Positions 36,382-45,149 of a stretch of DNA of 61,706 nt are shown one piece after another (position 1 is the stretch's first letter; each line of letters begins with the position of its first letter). The notes under the pieces are model-generated. The model had not been told where the DNA came from and ran no database searches. It was given only the letters and a program-made list of their open reading frames with translations. A program made the position numbers and the translations under genes. Where the stretch lies: the NCBI GenBank assembly GCA_013376985.1, contig JACABB010000005.1:1-61706 (forward strand). The letters run 5' to 3'. This DNA is from Bacteroidales bacterium. GTDB taxonomy: Bacteria; Bacteroidota; Bacteroidia; Bacteroidales; Tenuifilaceae.

Positions 36382-37782
36382 ATGAAGGACGATAGAGATT
36401 ATAGTTATAATGAGATTGAGACTTTTGAACTTGTTCAAAAGTATGAGGAGTTGATTCGTCAGAATAAAAGTTTCTTTTTTGATGTTTTAGAATTCGAAGC
36501 CATTATCAATTACTACCTTGATAATGAAGAGTTGGCAAATGCATCTGAATCTATTCGGGTGGCCATCGGTATGCACCCATATTCATCTGAAATTCAACTA
36601 TTGAAAGCTGAACTTTTTATTACAGAGAAGAAATATAGCGATGCATTAGTTATTCTTGACTTCCTAGAGCAGATTCATGCCGAAAAATCAGAAGTGCTTT
36701 TTTTAAAGGGACAGGCTTTTTTCAACATGAATAACTTTATTAAAGCTGATGAAAATTTTGCAAAATCAATTGAGGCGTGTACCGAAGAGAAATCTGAACT
36801 AGTGTATCGAATTTCAAGTATATATTTTGTTGAAGAAGAACTTAATACAGCCATTCGTTACTTGTTAGAGGCGCATAGACTTGACCCAAATCATTTTGCC
36901 ACACTTTTTGATTTAGCGTATAGTTTTGAGAAGATAAATGAAATTGAAAAAAGTTATTATTACTATAATAAACTTCTTGATTTATATCCTTTTACCCAGA
37001 ATGTTTGGTATAACTTAGGAATAGTTCTTACCAAACAGGGTAAGTTTGATGAGGCCATTGAAGCATACGATTATTGTATTGCAATTGATCCCGAGTACAA
37101 TTCGGCATATCATAATAAGGCGAATACATTAGCATCCATTGAGAGGTACAAAGAGGCCACCTCGGTATTTCAAGAACTTATTCTACTTGAACCCGAGAAC
37201 CCTCGGATTTATTGCTCACTTGGAGAGTGTTATGAAAAAACCGAAAAGTTTGAACAGGCACTTGAAATGTATAATAAAACAATATCCATTGATCCTGCTT
37301 TTGCTGAGGCATATTATGGCATTGGCATAATAATGAATGAGCGAAAGCAGCCAAACTTAGCTTTGGATTTCATTAAGAAATCAATAGCATTGGAGTCGGA
37401 GCAGTATGATTTTTGGTTAGGTCTTGGAAAAGTGTATTATGAGCTGAATAATATTGAGGAGGCTCTTAAAGCTTACCGTGAGGCAACAATACTGAACCCC
37501 GATGAACCTGATGCATACCTTGCGCTTGCAGAGATTTATCTATATCAGGAAAAATTTAGGGATGTTGAATGTATGTTCGATGAGCTTGGCCCTAAGTTCG
37601 AAGGGAATGCTTCAATGAAGGTGCTTAATGCCGCTGCCCTTTACCTATCGCACAGAAGAAAAGAGGCTCTTGACGAATTAAAGGTGGCAAAACGGATTGA
37701 TCCCACATCAATTGATGATTTTTTCAGCATTGTATCAGTAATCAATGATGATGATTTTGTGAACCAAACGAAGCAACTCTAA
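36382..37782 (+). CDS. Tetratricopeptide-repeat protein
   Basis: A 466-residue protein made almost entirely of TPR units (about ten), for example NVWYNLGIVLTKQGKFDEAI, YCSLGECYEKTEKFEQALEM and YLALAEIYLYQEKF. There is no signal peptide, so a cytoplasmic protein-protein scaffold is likely. The N-terminus (MKDDRDYSYNEIETFELVQKYEEL) is polar and helical. Bacteroidota carry many such proteins, with roles that cannot be read from sequence. The comA-like gene follows about 98 bases later on the same strand. Confidence 0.88.
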   Translation: MKDDRDYSYNEIETFELVQKYEELIRQNKSFFFDVLEFEAIINYYLDNEELANASESIRVAIGMHPYSSEIQLLKAELFITEKKYSDALVILDFLEQIHAEKSEVLFLKGQAFFNMNNFIKADENFAKSIEACTEEKSELVYRISSIYFVEEELNTAIRYLLEAHRLDPNHFATLFDLAYSFEKINEIEKSYYYYNKLLDLYPFTQNVWYNLGIVLTKQGKFDEAIEAYDYCIAIDPEYNSAYHNKANTLASIERYKEATSVFQELILLEPENPRIYCSLGECYEKTEKFEQALEMYNKTISIDPAFAEAYYGIGIIMNERKQPNLALDFIKKSIALESEQYDFWLGLGKVYYELNNIEEALKAYREATILNPDEPDAYLALAEIYLYQEKFRDVECMFDELGPKFEGNASMKVLNAAALYLSHRRKEALDELKVAKRIDPTSIDDFFSIVSVINDDDFVNQTKQL

Positions 37783-37879
37783 GGAATTTTCTACTGTTTA
37801 AGCATTCAAACACAATTAATATTTTTCAAAACCAAAAAAAGGAAATACTTTTGGTAAATAACTTTATTAACTTTTGAAT

Positions 37880-38659
37880 ATGAACTACAATCTTCCTTTT
37901 ATTCCCGAAAGACCAAGTAAGCCGCGTAATCTTGGTTTAACAATGGTTATGGATAAAGGTTTAAGTCTTTCTGAGGCTGAATCAATGGTTGAATCGGGTG
38001 GAGAGTTTATTGATTTTGTAAAATTTGGATTTGGAACAGCTCTTATCACAAATAAACTTGAGGAGAAAATCAAACTCTACAAACAGGCAGGTATCAGACC
38101 TTACTTTGGAGGAACCCTTTTTGAAATCTTTATAATTAGAGGGATGTTCGATGAGTTTTGTAAATTTATAGATAAGTATAAACTTGATTTGGCAGAAGTT
38201 TCCGATGGTTCTATGGAGATGAACAACGATGTGAAGTGTGATTACATTTCAAAGTTGGCAAAGCGAGTAACAGTAATTTCTGAAGTAGGTTCTAAGCAGG
38301 CAGATGTTCATATTCCAGATGATGAATGGGTTGCAATGATGAGGAGAGAGCTACAATCTGGTTCTTGGAAAGTTATTGCAGAGGCGAGAGAAAGTGGAAA
38401 TATTGGAATCTATAACTCCAATCAATCAGCAAATACTAAACTAATTGATGACATTGTTCATAATATCAAAATTGAAAATGTTCTTTGGGAAGCACCAATA
38501 AAAAGCCAGCAGGCTTGGTTTATTAATCTCCTTGGTGAGAATGTCAATCTGGGAAATATTGCTCCGAATGAGGTTGTTTCTCTTGAAACGCTTAGAAGAG
38601 GATTAAGAGGTGACACATTTTTCCAATTTCTTCCTAAAGACCTAAGAGGCAATTGCTAA
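37880..38659 (+). CDS. comA: Phosphosulfolactate synthase-like protein
   Basis: Member of the ComA family, which adds sulfite to phosphoenolpyruvate to give (2R)-phosphosulfolactate, first step of archaeal coenzyme M synthesis. About 259 residues, with the family blocks FVKFGFGTALI, PYFGGTLFEI, LAEVSDGSMEM, ISEVGSK, VIAEARESG, LWEAPIKSQQAWFI, NLGNI and ETLRRGLRGDTFF. All look conserved, so sulfite addition is plausible. No comB, comC or comDE is nearby, so coenzyme M is not the expected product; an organosulfonate is possible. I use the ATG at 37880 rather than the TTG two codons upstream. It ends at an intrinsic terminator. Confidence 0.87.
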   Translation: MNYNLPFIPERPSKPRNLGLTMVMDKGLSLSEAESMVESGGEFIDFVKFGFGTALITNKLEEKIKLYKQAGIRPYFGGTLFEIFIIRGMFDEFCKFIDKYKLDLAEVSDGSMEMNNDVKCDYISKLAKRVTVISEVGSKQADVHIPDDEWVAMMRRELQSGSWKVIAEARESGNIGIYNSNQSANTKLIDDIVHNIKIENVLWEAPIKSQQAWFINLLGENVNLGNIAPNEVVSLETLRRGLRGDTFFQFLPKDLRGNC

Positions 38660-38679
38660 AAAAATATAGGCAACAATAA

Positions 38680-38708
38680 AAACCGAGAAACTCTCGGTTT
38701 TTTTTATT
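38680..38708 (+). terminator. Intrinsic terminator after comA
   Basis: AAACCGAG (38680-38687) and CTCGGTTT (38693-38700) form the stem, followed by TTTTTATT. Confidence 0.85.
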
Positions 38709-38779
38709 AACCACTTTTAGGTTAGATTTGTTAATGTTTTAAATGTGTATCTGTTAAATAACAAAATCAAACCTTTGTG

Positions 38780-38849
38780 CTGTCATTCCTGCGAATGCAG
38801 TAATCTGCTTCTTTATATCCAGATTCCGGGACTATGCCCGGAATGACAG
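38780..38849. repeat. 70-bp palindromic dispersed repeat
   Basis: Outer arms CTGTCATTCC (38780-38789) and GGAATGACAG (38840-38849) are perfect inverted repeats. Inner arms AATCTGCTTC and CCAGATTCCGGG...CCCGG give further pairing. It resembles the GTCATTCC-type intergenic palindromes found in many bacterial genomes. It occupies the 256-base gap before the DUF3108 gene. Confidence 0.65.
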
Positions 38850-38915
38850 TTAAGTTTGCTTATCGAAATAGTAACCTAAACGGATAATCATAATGTTTTA
38901 TTTAACGAATAACAA

Positions 38916-39710
38916 ATGAAGTTTTTTAGAACAATACTATTCCTTTTACTGCTTAGTATCTCCAAAGTTCTTTTTGCACAAAGTGCGGATTGTTATTTGA
39001 TCAATAATGCATTTAAAAGTGGAGAGAAGGTCTACTACCGGGCTGTTTATAATTGGGGATTCATTTGGATTAATGCAGCAGATGTTATTTTTACGGTTGG
39101 GGATACAACCTATGCTGGAAAAAACTGTTATTATTTAAAATCAGAAGGATGGAGTTTAAAACAGTACGATTGGTTCTATAAAGTACGCGATAAGTTTGAA
39201 TCTATTATTGATAAAGATTCTTTAAAACCGTATTGGTTTCTAAGGGATACCTACGAAGGAAGTTATGTTGCCTATAATAATTATACCTTTAATTATAATT
39301 CGAATAATTTAAGGATAGATAGTTATACCTCGGATCGAAAATCAAAACGAGAAAATTTCTCTTTCAAACCTTGTACTTTTGATGTGTTGGGTGCTATATA
39401 TTATTGTCGAAACATCAACTTTAATTCACTGGTAATAGATCAAAAAGTTCCACTAAGAATGGCTGTTGATAACGAGATTTATGATTTGTATATCAGATTT
39501 TTGGGTAAGGAGAAGATATCTATTCATAATGGAAAAACTTATAACACTTTCAAATTTTCTGCAATGCTTGTTAAGGGAACAATATTTAAAGGGGGAGAGG
39601 AGCTATTCGTATGGGTTACCGATGATAAGTACCATATCCCTGTTATGGTTGAAGCAAAAATTTTAATTGGATCGGTTAAGGCTCTGTTAGTGGGTGTTGA
39701 GGGAATTTAG
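38916..39710 (+). CDS. DUF3108 periplasmic protein
   Basis: A 264-residue exported protein with a signal peptide (to about residue 22, LFAQ) and a DUF3108 domain: NNAFKSGEKVYYRAVYNWGFIWINAADVIF, a SYTSDRKSKRENF middle and a C-terminal beta-rich end (VWVTDDKYHIPVMVEAKILIGSVKALLVG). The closing motif is characteristic of the family, which shares a lipoprotein-carrier-like half-barrel fold in some descriptions. Function unknown. It converges on the lipid A deacylase gene. Confidence 0.85.
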   Translation: MKFFRTILFLLLLSISKVLFAQSADCYLINNAFKSGEKVYYRAVYNWGFIWINAADVIFTVGDTTYAGKNCYYLKSEGWSLKQYDWFYKVRDKFESIIDKDSLKPYWFLRDTYEGSYVAYNNYTFNYNSNNLRIDSYTSDRKSKRENFSFKPCTFDVLGAIYYCRNINFNSLVIDQKVPLRMAVDNEIYDLYIRFLGKEKISIHNGKTYNTFKFSAMLVKGTIFKGGEELFVWVTDDKYHIPVMVEAKILIGSVKALLVGVEGI

Positions 39711-39741
39711 TAGATCACCTTCTTCTTTTCAATTCTATTAA

Positions 39742-40857
39742 TTAATTCGAATTTATTTTGTATGAAAATCCGAATTCGAGGTAATCTGCAACATTTAAAT
39801 GGGTTTTAAGCGATATCTGACTGTACAATGATTTGCTTAACCGATAGCGTAAGCCAATCCTTTGGTATATGGCTTTATTTTGCTTATCGTGATTGTATAA
39901 ATAGGCTCCTAATCCCCCCAATGCTGATAGTCGATATAAAACCATTTCGCCCATAACAGTTAGACCACACTTAGATGCTTTAAGACGAGATTGATATGAA
40001 ATACCTTCCTCTCGGAAATGTACAAGCGTGGAACCATCGTACATATAATCGAAAGTTGTACCATACCTAAGCAGCGTTTTAAAGGATTTGCTATATTCTA
40101 TCGAAAGTGAACCAATTCCATATTTTGGTCCTCCGGGATCTTTTGCTTCTTTTATGCCGCCACACAGAGTGGCTAGCCATCTTACTTTTTCGGTATCTTG
40201 TATTTCAAGTTTTTTAGTGGGTTTATTGCTATTGCCGAAATTGTAGTTTACCCCGAAGCTAGCAGTCATAATATTTAACCCATAATTAGGTTTTTTAATT
40301 GCACCGTTGGAGAAATGAGAGGCGTTTACTCCAATATTTGTAGTAAGCCTTTTCGATAGTCGGCAACTTATGTTAAGACCGAACGAGGCGTAGTAGTTTA
40401 TATGTGATGATATGGCAATATTTTTCGGATTCGTAAGGCTATCGTAGATTTTGGAGATATAAGATATGCCTGAAGCAACTCTTAAGTTAATACTAAAAGG
40501 TTTATCCTGATTTGTAAAAGGAAAAGTTATGTAAGGGTAGATACTATGTGAATAGCCGAGAACCTTTTTATATCCTAAATCCATAAACATATATGATATC
40601 CCAACTTCAGGGTGGTTATAATATTGATGCCAGGCCCTTCCATCCGATGCAATGATACTATAGTTAAGTTCAAAAGCCTTTACTAGTCCTTTCTTTAAAG
40701 GTTTTAGTGGTTTTTCATGAGGAACAATAGTGCCTGTATAAAAATTAAAACCAAGATGATTGGCTATATGAGTTGTATCAAAATAAGTATTTCCCTGAGA
40801 GTATGTCAGGAATGTAAGTGAGCAAAAAAGTGATAGTAATAGTATTCGTGTTCTCAA
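39742..40857 (-). CDS. Acyloxyacyl hydrolase / PagL-like lipid A deacylase
   Basis: A 371-residue outer-membrane barrel protein. After a signal peptide (to about residue 20, TYSQ) the barrel strands carry NVGV-like repeats and the signature GVNASHFSNGAIKKPNYGLN (about residues 178-197). That matches the PagL active-site motif HxSN...PNxG (His and Ser of the catalytic site). PagL removes the 3-O acyl chain from lipid A. A second barrel-like section follows (about 235-371), so the protein is longer than classical PagL (about 185 residues) but normal for Bacteroidota homologues. The start is a TTG (40855-40857): a stop lies directly upstream in frame and no ATG fits. Confidence 0.8.
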   Translation of the reverse strand: MRTRILLLSLFCSLTFLTYSQGNTYFDTTHIANHLGFNFYTGTIVPHEKPLKPLKKGLVKAFELNYSIIASDGRAWHQYYNHPEVGISYMFMDLGYKKVLGYSHSIYPYITFPFTNQDKPFSINLRVASGISYISKIYDSLTNPKNIAISSHINYYASFGLNISCRLSKRLTTNIGVNASHFSNGAIKKPNYGLNIMTASFGVNYNFGNSNKPTKKLEIQDTEKVRWLATLCGGIKEAKDPGGPKYGIGSLSIEYSKSFKTLLRYGTTFDYMYDGSTLVHFREEGISYQSRLKASKCGLTVMGEMVLYRLSALGGLGAYLYNHDKQNKAIYQRIGLRYRLSKSLYSQISLKTHLNVADYLEFGFSYKINSN

Positions 40858-40885
40858 TTATCATGATTTTGTAGGGTAAATATAA

Positions 40886-40926
40886 AATAAAAACCCGTCA
40901 GGTTTTCATTTTAACCTGACGGGTTC
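40886..40926 (-). terminator. Intrinsic terminator after the T9SS amylase gene
   Basis: A perfect 13-bp stem, AACCCGTCAGGTT (40892-40904) / AACCTGACGGGTT (40913-40925), with a T-rich tail on the minus strand. It ends the minus-strand amylase transcript. Confidence 0.85.
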
Positions 40927-40943
40927 TATTTAGGAGGGTTTAC

Positions 40944-43733
40944 TTATTCAACTATTATCTTTTTCGATTGAATTGAATTACCTTGAGTAATGCGACAAAT
41001 ATAAATACCGGGAGTTATATATGATGGCATCTGAATATCAAAAGTGTTCCACCCAAACGATAAGTTGTTGTAATTGGAACTGAAAACCTGCTGACCAAGC
41101 ATTGAGTAAATAGCTACTATTACTTTATGCTGATTTATGAGATTTACTCCTAATTTGAGTATACCATTGCTTGGATTTGGCCATACTTCGAATCCGGAAT
41201 TAGAAATTATTGTTTGATTTTTTTCAACTTCTAAAAATATGTCGTCTTTTTTAATCCGTTTAGAGGTATATAAACGATACTCTCCGGGACTAAAATTCGC
41301 AGTAAATGATGTGGTGGACAGATCAATAGAATCTTGGGCGAAATATTCGTACCACCTGCCCGCATTTGGAAAGTCAAGTGTAAATGACTCATTTTGAACA
41401 TCGAAATTACCCATAGCAATCGCATTCATATCATTGCTGTTTAGTTTAATCCATTTCTTTGCACCTGAAAAGGAGGTGGTAAAATCATTGGTTCCAAAAA
41501 CAGGGTAATCTCTTTTTAGTTTGATTAGTTGAGCATAGGTTGTTAAGAGATGGCGTCGATTTACGTCCTGTATGTAATCCCAATGAATGGGTTTTCTTCC
41601 TACACGATCGTTATTATAATTGATTGAAATATCATACCCCAACTCGCCGAACTGCCAAATCATCTTAGGACCAGGAACAGTAAAGAAGAAAAGTGCAGCT
41701 AATTCATTGCGAGTCAAACCAATAGAGGTGTTTTTGATATTGTAGGATGTATTTGTGGCATTTCCATAAGTTTTGTTTTTGTACATTAATCTTTCCTCAT
41801 CGTGGCTTTCCATATAGCCAATAAGATTTGGATTTGTCCAACCTCTAGTTTTATAAGAAACACTTGAGAAATCAGATGTTGAAACAAAGCCCATGGTAGC
41901 TTCGTTGTAATTATAGTTTAAATTGCCCCAGATCATCATTCCGTAATCTGATAATTCTTTTTCTTCGGTATTTGCACAGAAATGTTCAAGGATAACATAT
42001 GCATTAGGATTAACATTCCATATTTTATCTGCTATCCGCTTGAGTATTGCTATTCTTGAAGCATCATAAGCGCTTCCATCACCAGGAACATTTGTAAAAC
42101 CTTTGGTGAAATCGAATCGGAAACCATCCATCTTATATTCAGTAAGCCAATAGTGTAAAACACTATCCACAAACGCTTTAGTAGATATGCTTTCGTGGTT
42201 AAAATCGTATCCCCATGAAAAACTTGTATTAGGACTGGTTTGATTATACCAAGGGTTATCAGCAGTAGGTTTATTAGTACTTGTATTAAAGTACATTTGA
42301 ACTAAAGGCGATTGACCGTATGAGTGGTTAAGTACAATATCTTGAATTACAGCGATTTTTCTTTTATGGCATTCATCAATAAACGCTTTGTAATCATTTT
42401 TGGTTCCATAGGCTTTATCGGGGGCAAAGTAAAACGATGGGTTATAACCCCAGCTATCATTACCCTCGAACTCGCTAATTGGCATTAGTTCAATTGCGTT
42501 AACTCCAAGTTTTTGAAGATAATGTAATGAGTCTTTAACGGTTTTTATATAATCACCACTTATAAAATCGCGAATATGAAGTTCGTAGATTACCAAATCC
42601 TTCTTTTGAGGAGGTGTGAAATTGGTATTATTCCATGCATATGGTGCTTCGTTTATTTTGAAGGCTGATGCAATGCCTGTAGTTTTACCCGTTGGATAGT
42701 TTATCAAGTTTGGATAATTTGTTTGACTAATATATTGATCGTTTGGATCGCTAGTTTTTGTACAGTAAGGATCTGCAAGTTTTATTTGTCCATCGACAAA
42801 ATACTGGTAGATATATTCTTGGTCAGGGTTAAGACCAGTTAATGTAATCCAGTAATATTTACCATCTGGTGTACGTTTCATGTAATATTGACCATCTATA
42901 AGCCAATCGTTAAAACTTCCTATGAGGTAGCAATATTGTTTTTTTGCGGGAGGATCATTAAGTACTAGAGTAACGGTGCTATTATCAATTTTATTTATTC
43001 CAGGAACTACTCCTATTGGTAGTGCTTCGGTTGTTACTTCAGGTCTAATAATAATATATACAGAGTCTTTTTTTGTTTCTGTTGCATCTGAAGCTATTGC
43101 TTTTAACCAATGTTTTCCGTAAGCAGTAGCATTATAGTTGTATGTAATTGAAGTCTGCGTAGTGTTTGATACCTCTACATTATCAATCAAAAGTTTTAAA
43201 GATGTTGAATTTTTTGAATTTACCTGAACTGCAATTGATGAATTATATTCAAATATTGGATTATTTTGAATAGGGTTGGCGAAACCAACAGTTAAGCCTT
43301 GTTCGTAAACATTATAGAAAATATCTTCGGTTTGTTTTGTCGCATCGGTACTCCTGAAAACGAAGCAGAGCTGAGTAATTTTTTGAGTTGCTAATACACC
43401 ATAGTATTGTCTAATACTTGGGCTAATTGTTAGAGTGTAAGTATTAGTTCCTGTTCGAGTCAACTTTGGTTGTGTAGAATTATTGGCCCAAGTCCCCTTA
43501 ACGTATTGCCAAGTGGTTAAGCCCTGAATCTTTACACCGGTGTGAGTGTATACATCGCCAGTGTAGTTTAAAAGATCCTTACGAGTTGCTTGTGATGCAT
43601 CAAATGTTATAACTACCTGATCGACATCCGTTGGCATCGCTGGGTTAGTGGTAATTACTTGTGCAATAGTGATTTTTTGGTTTAACAACAGTGCTAATCC
43701 AATTATTAAGACTTTACATATATTTCGATTCAT
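40944..43733 (-). CDS. GH13 alpha-amylase with T9SS sorting domain
   Basis: A 929-residue secreted amylase. The signal peptide is followed by N-terminal beta-sandwich domains (about 25-350, including a CBM48/E-set-like KQYCYLIGSFNDW...YWITLTGL unit), then a GH13 catalytic barrel (about 370-800). The four conserved regions are IQDIVLNH (about 464), DGFRFDFTK (nucleophile Asp, about 540), ILEHF (acid/base Glu, about 583) and ESHDEE (about 645). The C-terminus (FEVWPNPSNGILKLGV to QSKKIIVE) is a T9SS sorting domain, so it is a surface or extracellular starch-degrading enzyme. It is downstream of the susCDE genes on the same strand, past a terminator-like stem. Confidence 0.92.
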   Translation of the reverse strand: MNRNICKVLIIGLALLLNQKITIAQVITTNPAMPTDVDQVVITFDASQATRKDLLNYTGDVYTHTGVKIQGLTTWQYVKGTWANNSTQPKLTRTGTNTYTLTISPSIRQYYGVLATQKITQLCFVFRSTDATKQTEDIFYNVYEQGLTVGFANPIQNNPIFEYNSSIAVQVNSKNSTSLKLLIDNVEVSNTTQTSITYNYNATAYGKHWLKAIASDATETKKDSVYIIIRPEVTTEALPIGVVPGINKIDNSTVTLVLNDPPAKKQYCYLIGSFNDWLIDGQYYMKRTPDGKYYWITLTGLNPDQEYIYQYFVDGQIKLADPYCTKTSDPNDQYISQTNYPNLINYPTGKTTGIASAFKINEAPYAWNNTNFTPPQKKDLVIYELHIRDFISGDYIKTVKDSLHYLQKLGVNAIELMPISEFEGNDSWGYNPSFYFAPDKAYGTKNDYKAFIDECHKRKIAVIQDIVLNHSYGQSPLVQMYFNTSTNKPTADNPWYNQTSPNTSFSWGYDFNHESISTKAFVDSVLHYWLTEYKMDGFRFDFTKGFTNVPGDGSAYDASRIAILKRIADKIWNVNPNAYVILEHFCANTEEKELSDYGMMIWGNLNYNYNEATMGFVSTSDFSSVSYKTRGWTNPNLIGYMESHDEERLMYKNKTYGNATNTSYNIKNTSIGLTRNELAALFFFTVPGPKMIWQFGELGYDISINYNNDRVGRKPIHWDYIQDVNRRHLLTTYAQLIKLKRDYPVFGTNDFTTSFSGAKKWIKLNSNDMNAIAMGNFDVQNESFTLDFPNAGRWYEYFAQDSIDLSTTSFTANFSPGEYRLYTSKRIKKDDIFLEVEKNQTIISNSGFEVWPNPSNGILKLGVNLINQHKVIVAIYSMLGQQVFSSNYNNLSFGWNTFDIQMPSYITPGIYICRITQGNSIQSKKIIVE

Positions 43734-44086
43734 AAAGAATTCTATTAAATTGTTGACAGTTTTTTTGATCTCAAAGAAACTCCACTATCTGTTCTTTAGT
43801 AAAAAGGATATTGGAATTTCAAGTTTCCTACTGCATGATCTTTCTGAGCGATCATCTCCAATAAACTCGATAGTTTTTCAATTTGTTTTATTATATTCTT
43901 TCAGGTTCATTGCTTCACAACCATCAATTGATAAGGTTTTAAAGGCTATCTATATATTGGTAATAAAAGAGGGCTACTATTAGTAAAGCAGCCCTCTTTT
44001 TTAAACCATTCACATTACTGAAAATTACTAAACCTCTATTGCGCAGAATATTATGAATTTGCTAAGAATTCTGACAATAAAGAAAA
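43734..44086. other. 353-base intergenic region with hairpin
   Basis: Between the T9SS amylase and susE genes. It contains the GAGGGCT hairpin described separately. I see no gene, clear promoter box or repeat in the remainder. Confidence 0.5.
43965..44003. terminator. Terminator-like hairpin downstream of susE
   Basis: AAAGAGGGCT (43966-43975) / AGCCCTCTTT (43990-43999), flanked by A and T runs, so it can work on both strands. For the minus-strand susCDE transcript it would end or attenuate transcription before the amylase gene. Confidence 0.7.
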
Positions 44087-45130
44087 CTAATTTTTAATAA
44101 CTTGATAGACTAGATTCACAGCATCTAATCGGATTGTGTAGTTTCCATCACTTGCTAGTACAATATTATCGCCACCAGCATTAAGGCTACCATCAGCACC
44201 AGTATCTCCATAATTTAGATCCCAACCATTGTTTGCTCTAAATTTAAACTGTCCAGCCTTAAAATCACCTGTTACTTCCCACATCTTTCTTTGTCCATTA
44301 TAGAACATATCAACATCGACACTCCAATCATAAGGAGGAATTGATCCACCTATTATTCCCCAATCATCGGTTTTATTTAATGCTATTGTGAGAGCAGTTA
44401 CATTTACGGTGAATTTATAAGCACCAGCACTGGCAGAATAATTTCCCCCAGAAGGGTTAAGTACACCACTATAATTGTTACCAGATGCTGTTAACGTTCC
44501 TCCCCAAGAGTTATTCCAATTAGGTGCAGGAGCAATTTTAAATTCACCACCATCAAGTCTTATTATACCTTCATAAACACTATTAAAATCATATGAGAAT
44601 AATCTTCCGTTTAATGCGCCAGGCGACCAACCTTGATATGCGCCTGGTACATAAATCATTGGATAGTCAATGAGTGTTTCGTAAGGAGTTACTGTATAAT
44701 CTGTTACAGAAGAAAATGTGCTGTCGGTTCCAAAACCAACTGTTGCAAAAACACGACTCTTAACAGTAGCTGCAACATTGATACTCATTTTTAATGTAAG
44801 CAAAGCAGCGTTAATGTTACCCACTTTTGCTGAATCCAAAAGTTTTTGAGATGTTAATATGGTAACGGACTTATGGAAATCATTTGTTAAAGATAGCTGG
44901 ACACCATAAGTAACTGACGCTTTAAACCCAAAATTTACAGCAGACCATGAAAACTTAATGTATTTGTTTGCATCTGCTTTAACAAATGCCATTCCGTTTG
45001 GAGAGGCTGGACCTTGTTGAGTGTTAGCAGTTGGATTTTTACTAACGTATGCTTTCTCTTCATCCTTCTCGCAACCATTAATTATAAAAGCGAGAATTAG
45101 AAATGTTAGAAGTATTTTTACTTTTTTCAT
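44087..45130 (-). CDS. susE: SusE/SusF-like starch-binding outer-membrane lipoprotein
   Basis: A 347-residue lipoprotein with lipobox FIINGC. The residues just after the Cys (EKDEE) fit the Bacteroidota lipoprotein export signal K-(D/E)2, so it should face the cell exterior. The N-terminal domain (about 25-135: PNGMAFVKADANKYIKFSWS) has the SusE fold, and two starch-binding CBM-like modules follow (about 150-250 and 260-347, with YVPGAYQGWSPGALNGRL, WNNSWGGTL, WDLNYGDTGADG and repeated aromatics). It would bind starch or maltodextrins beside SusCD. It is third in a susC-susD-susE operon, 19 bases after susD. Confidence 0.88.
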   Translation of the reverse strand: MKKVKILLTFLILAFIINGCEKDEEKAYVSKNPTANTQQGPASPNGMAFVKADANKYIKFSWSAVNFGFKASVTYGVQLSLTNDFHKSVTILTSQKLLDSAKVGNINAALLTLKMSINVAATVKSRVFATVGFGTDSTFSSVTDYTVTPYETLIDYPMIYVPGAYQGWSPGALNGRLFSYDFNSVYEGIIRLDGGEFKIAPAPNWNNSWGGTLTASGNNYSGVLNPSGGNYSASAGAYKFTVNVTALTIALNKTDDWGIIGGSIPPYDWSVDVDMFYNGQRKMWEVTGDFKAGQFKFRANNGWDLNYGDTGADGSLNAGGDNIVLASDGNYTIRLDAVNLVYQVIKN

Positions 45131-45149
45131 TGTTTCGAGTTTTTAACTA

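Noticed and set aside
43648-43983. Plus-strand 111-codon frame between the T9SS amylase and susE genes
   Set aside because: It overlaps the start of the amylase gene on the other strand, and its Ile/Phe/Lys-rich translation looks like translated AT-rich noise ending in a terminator hairpin.
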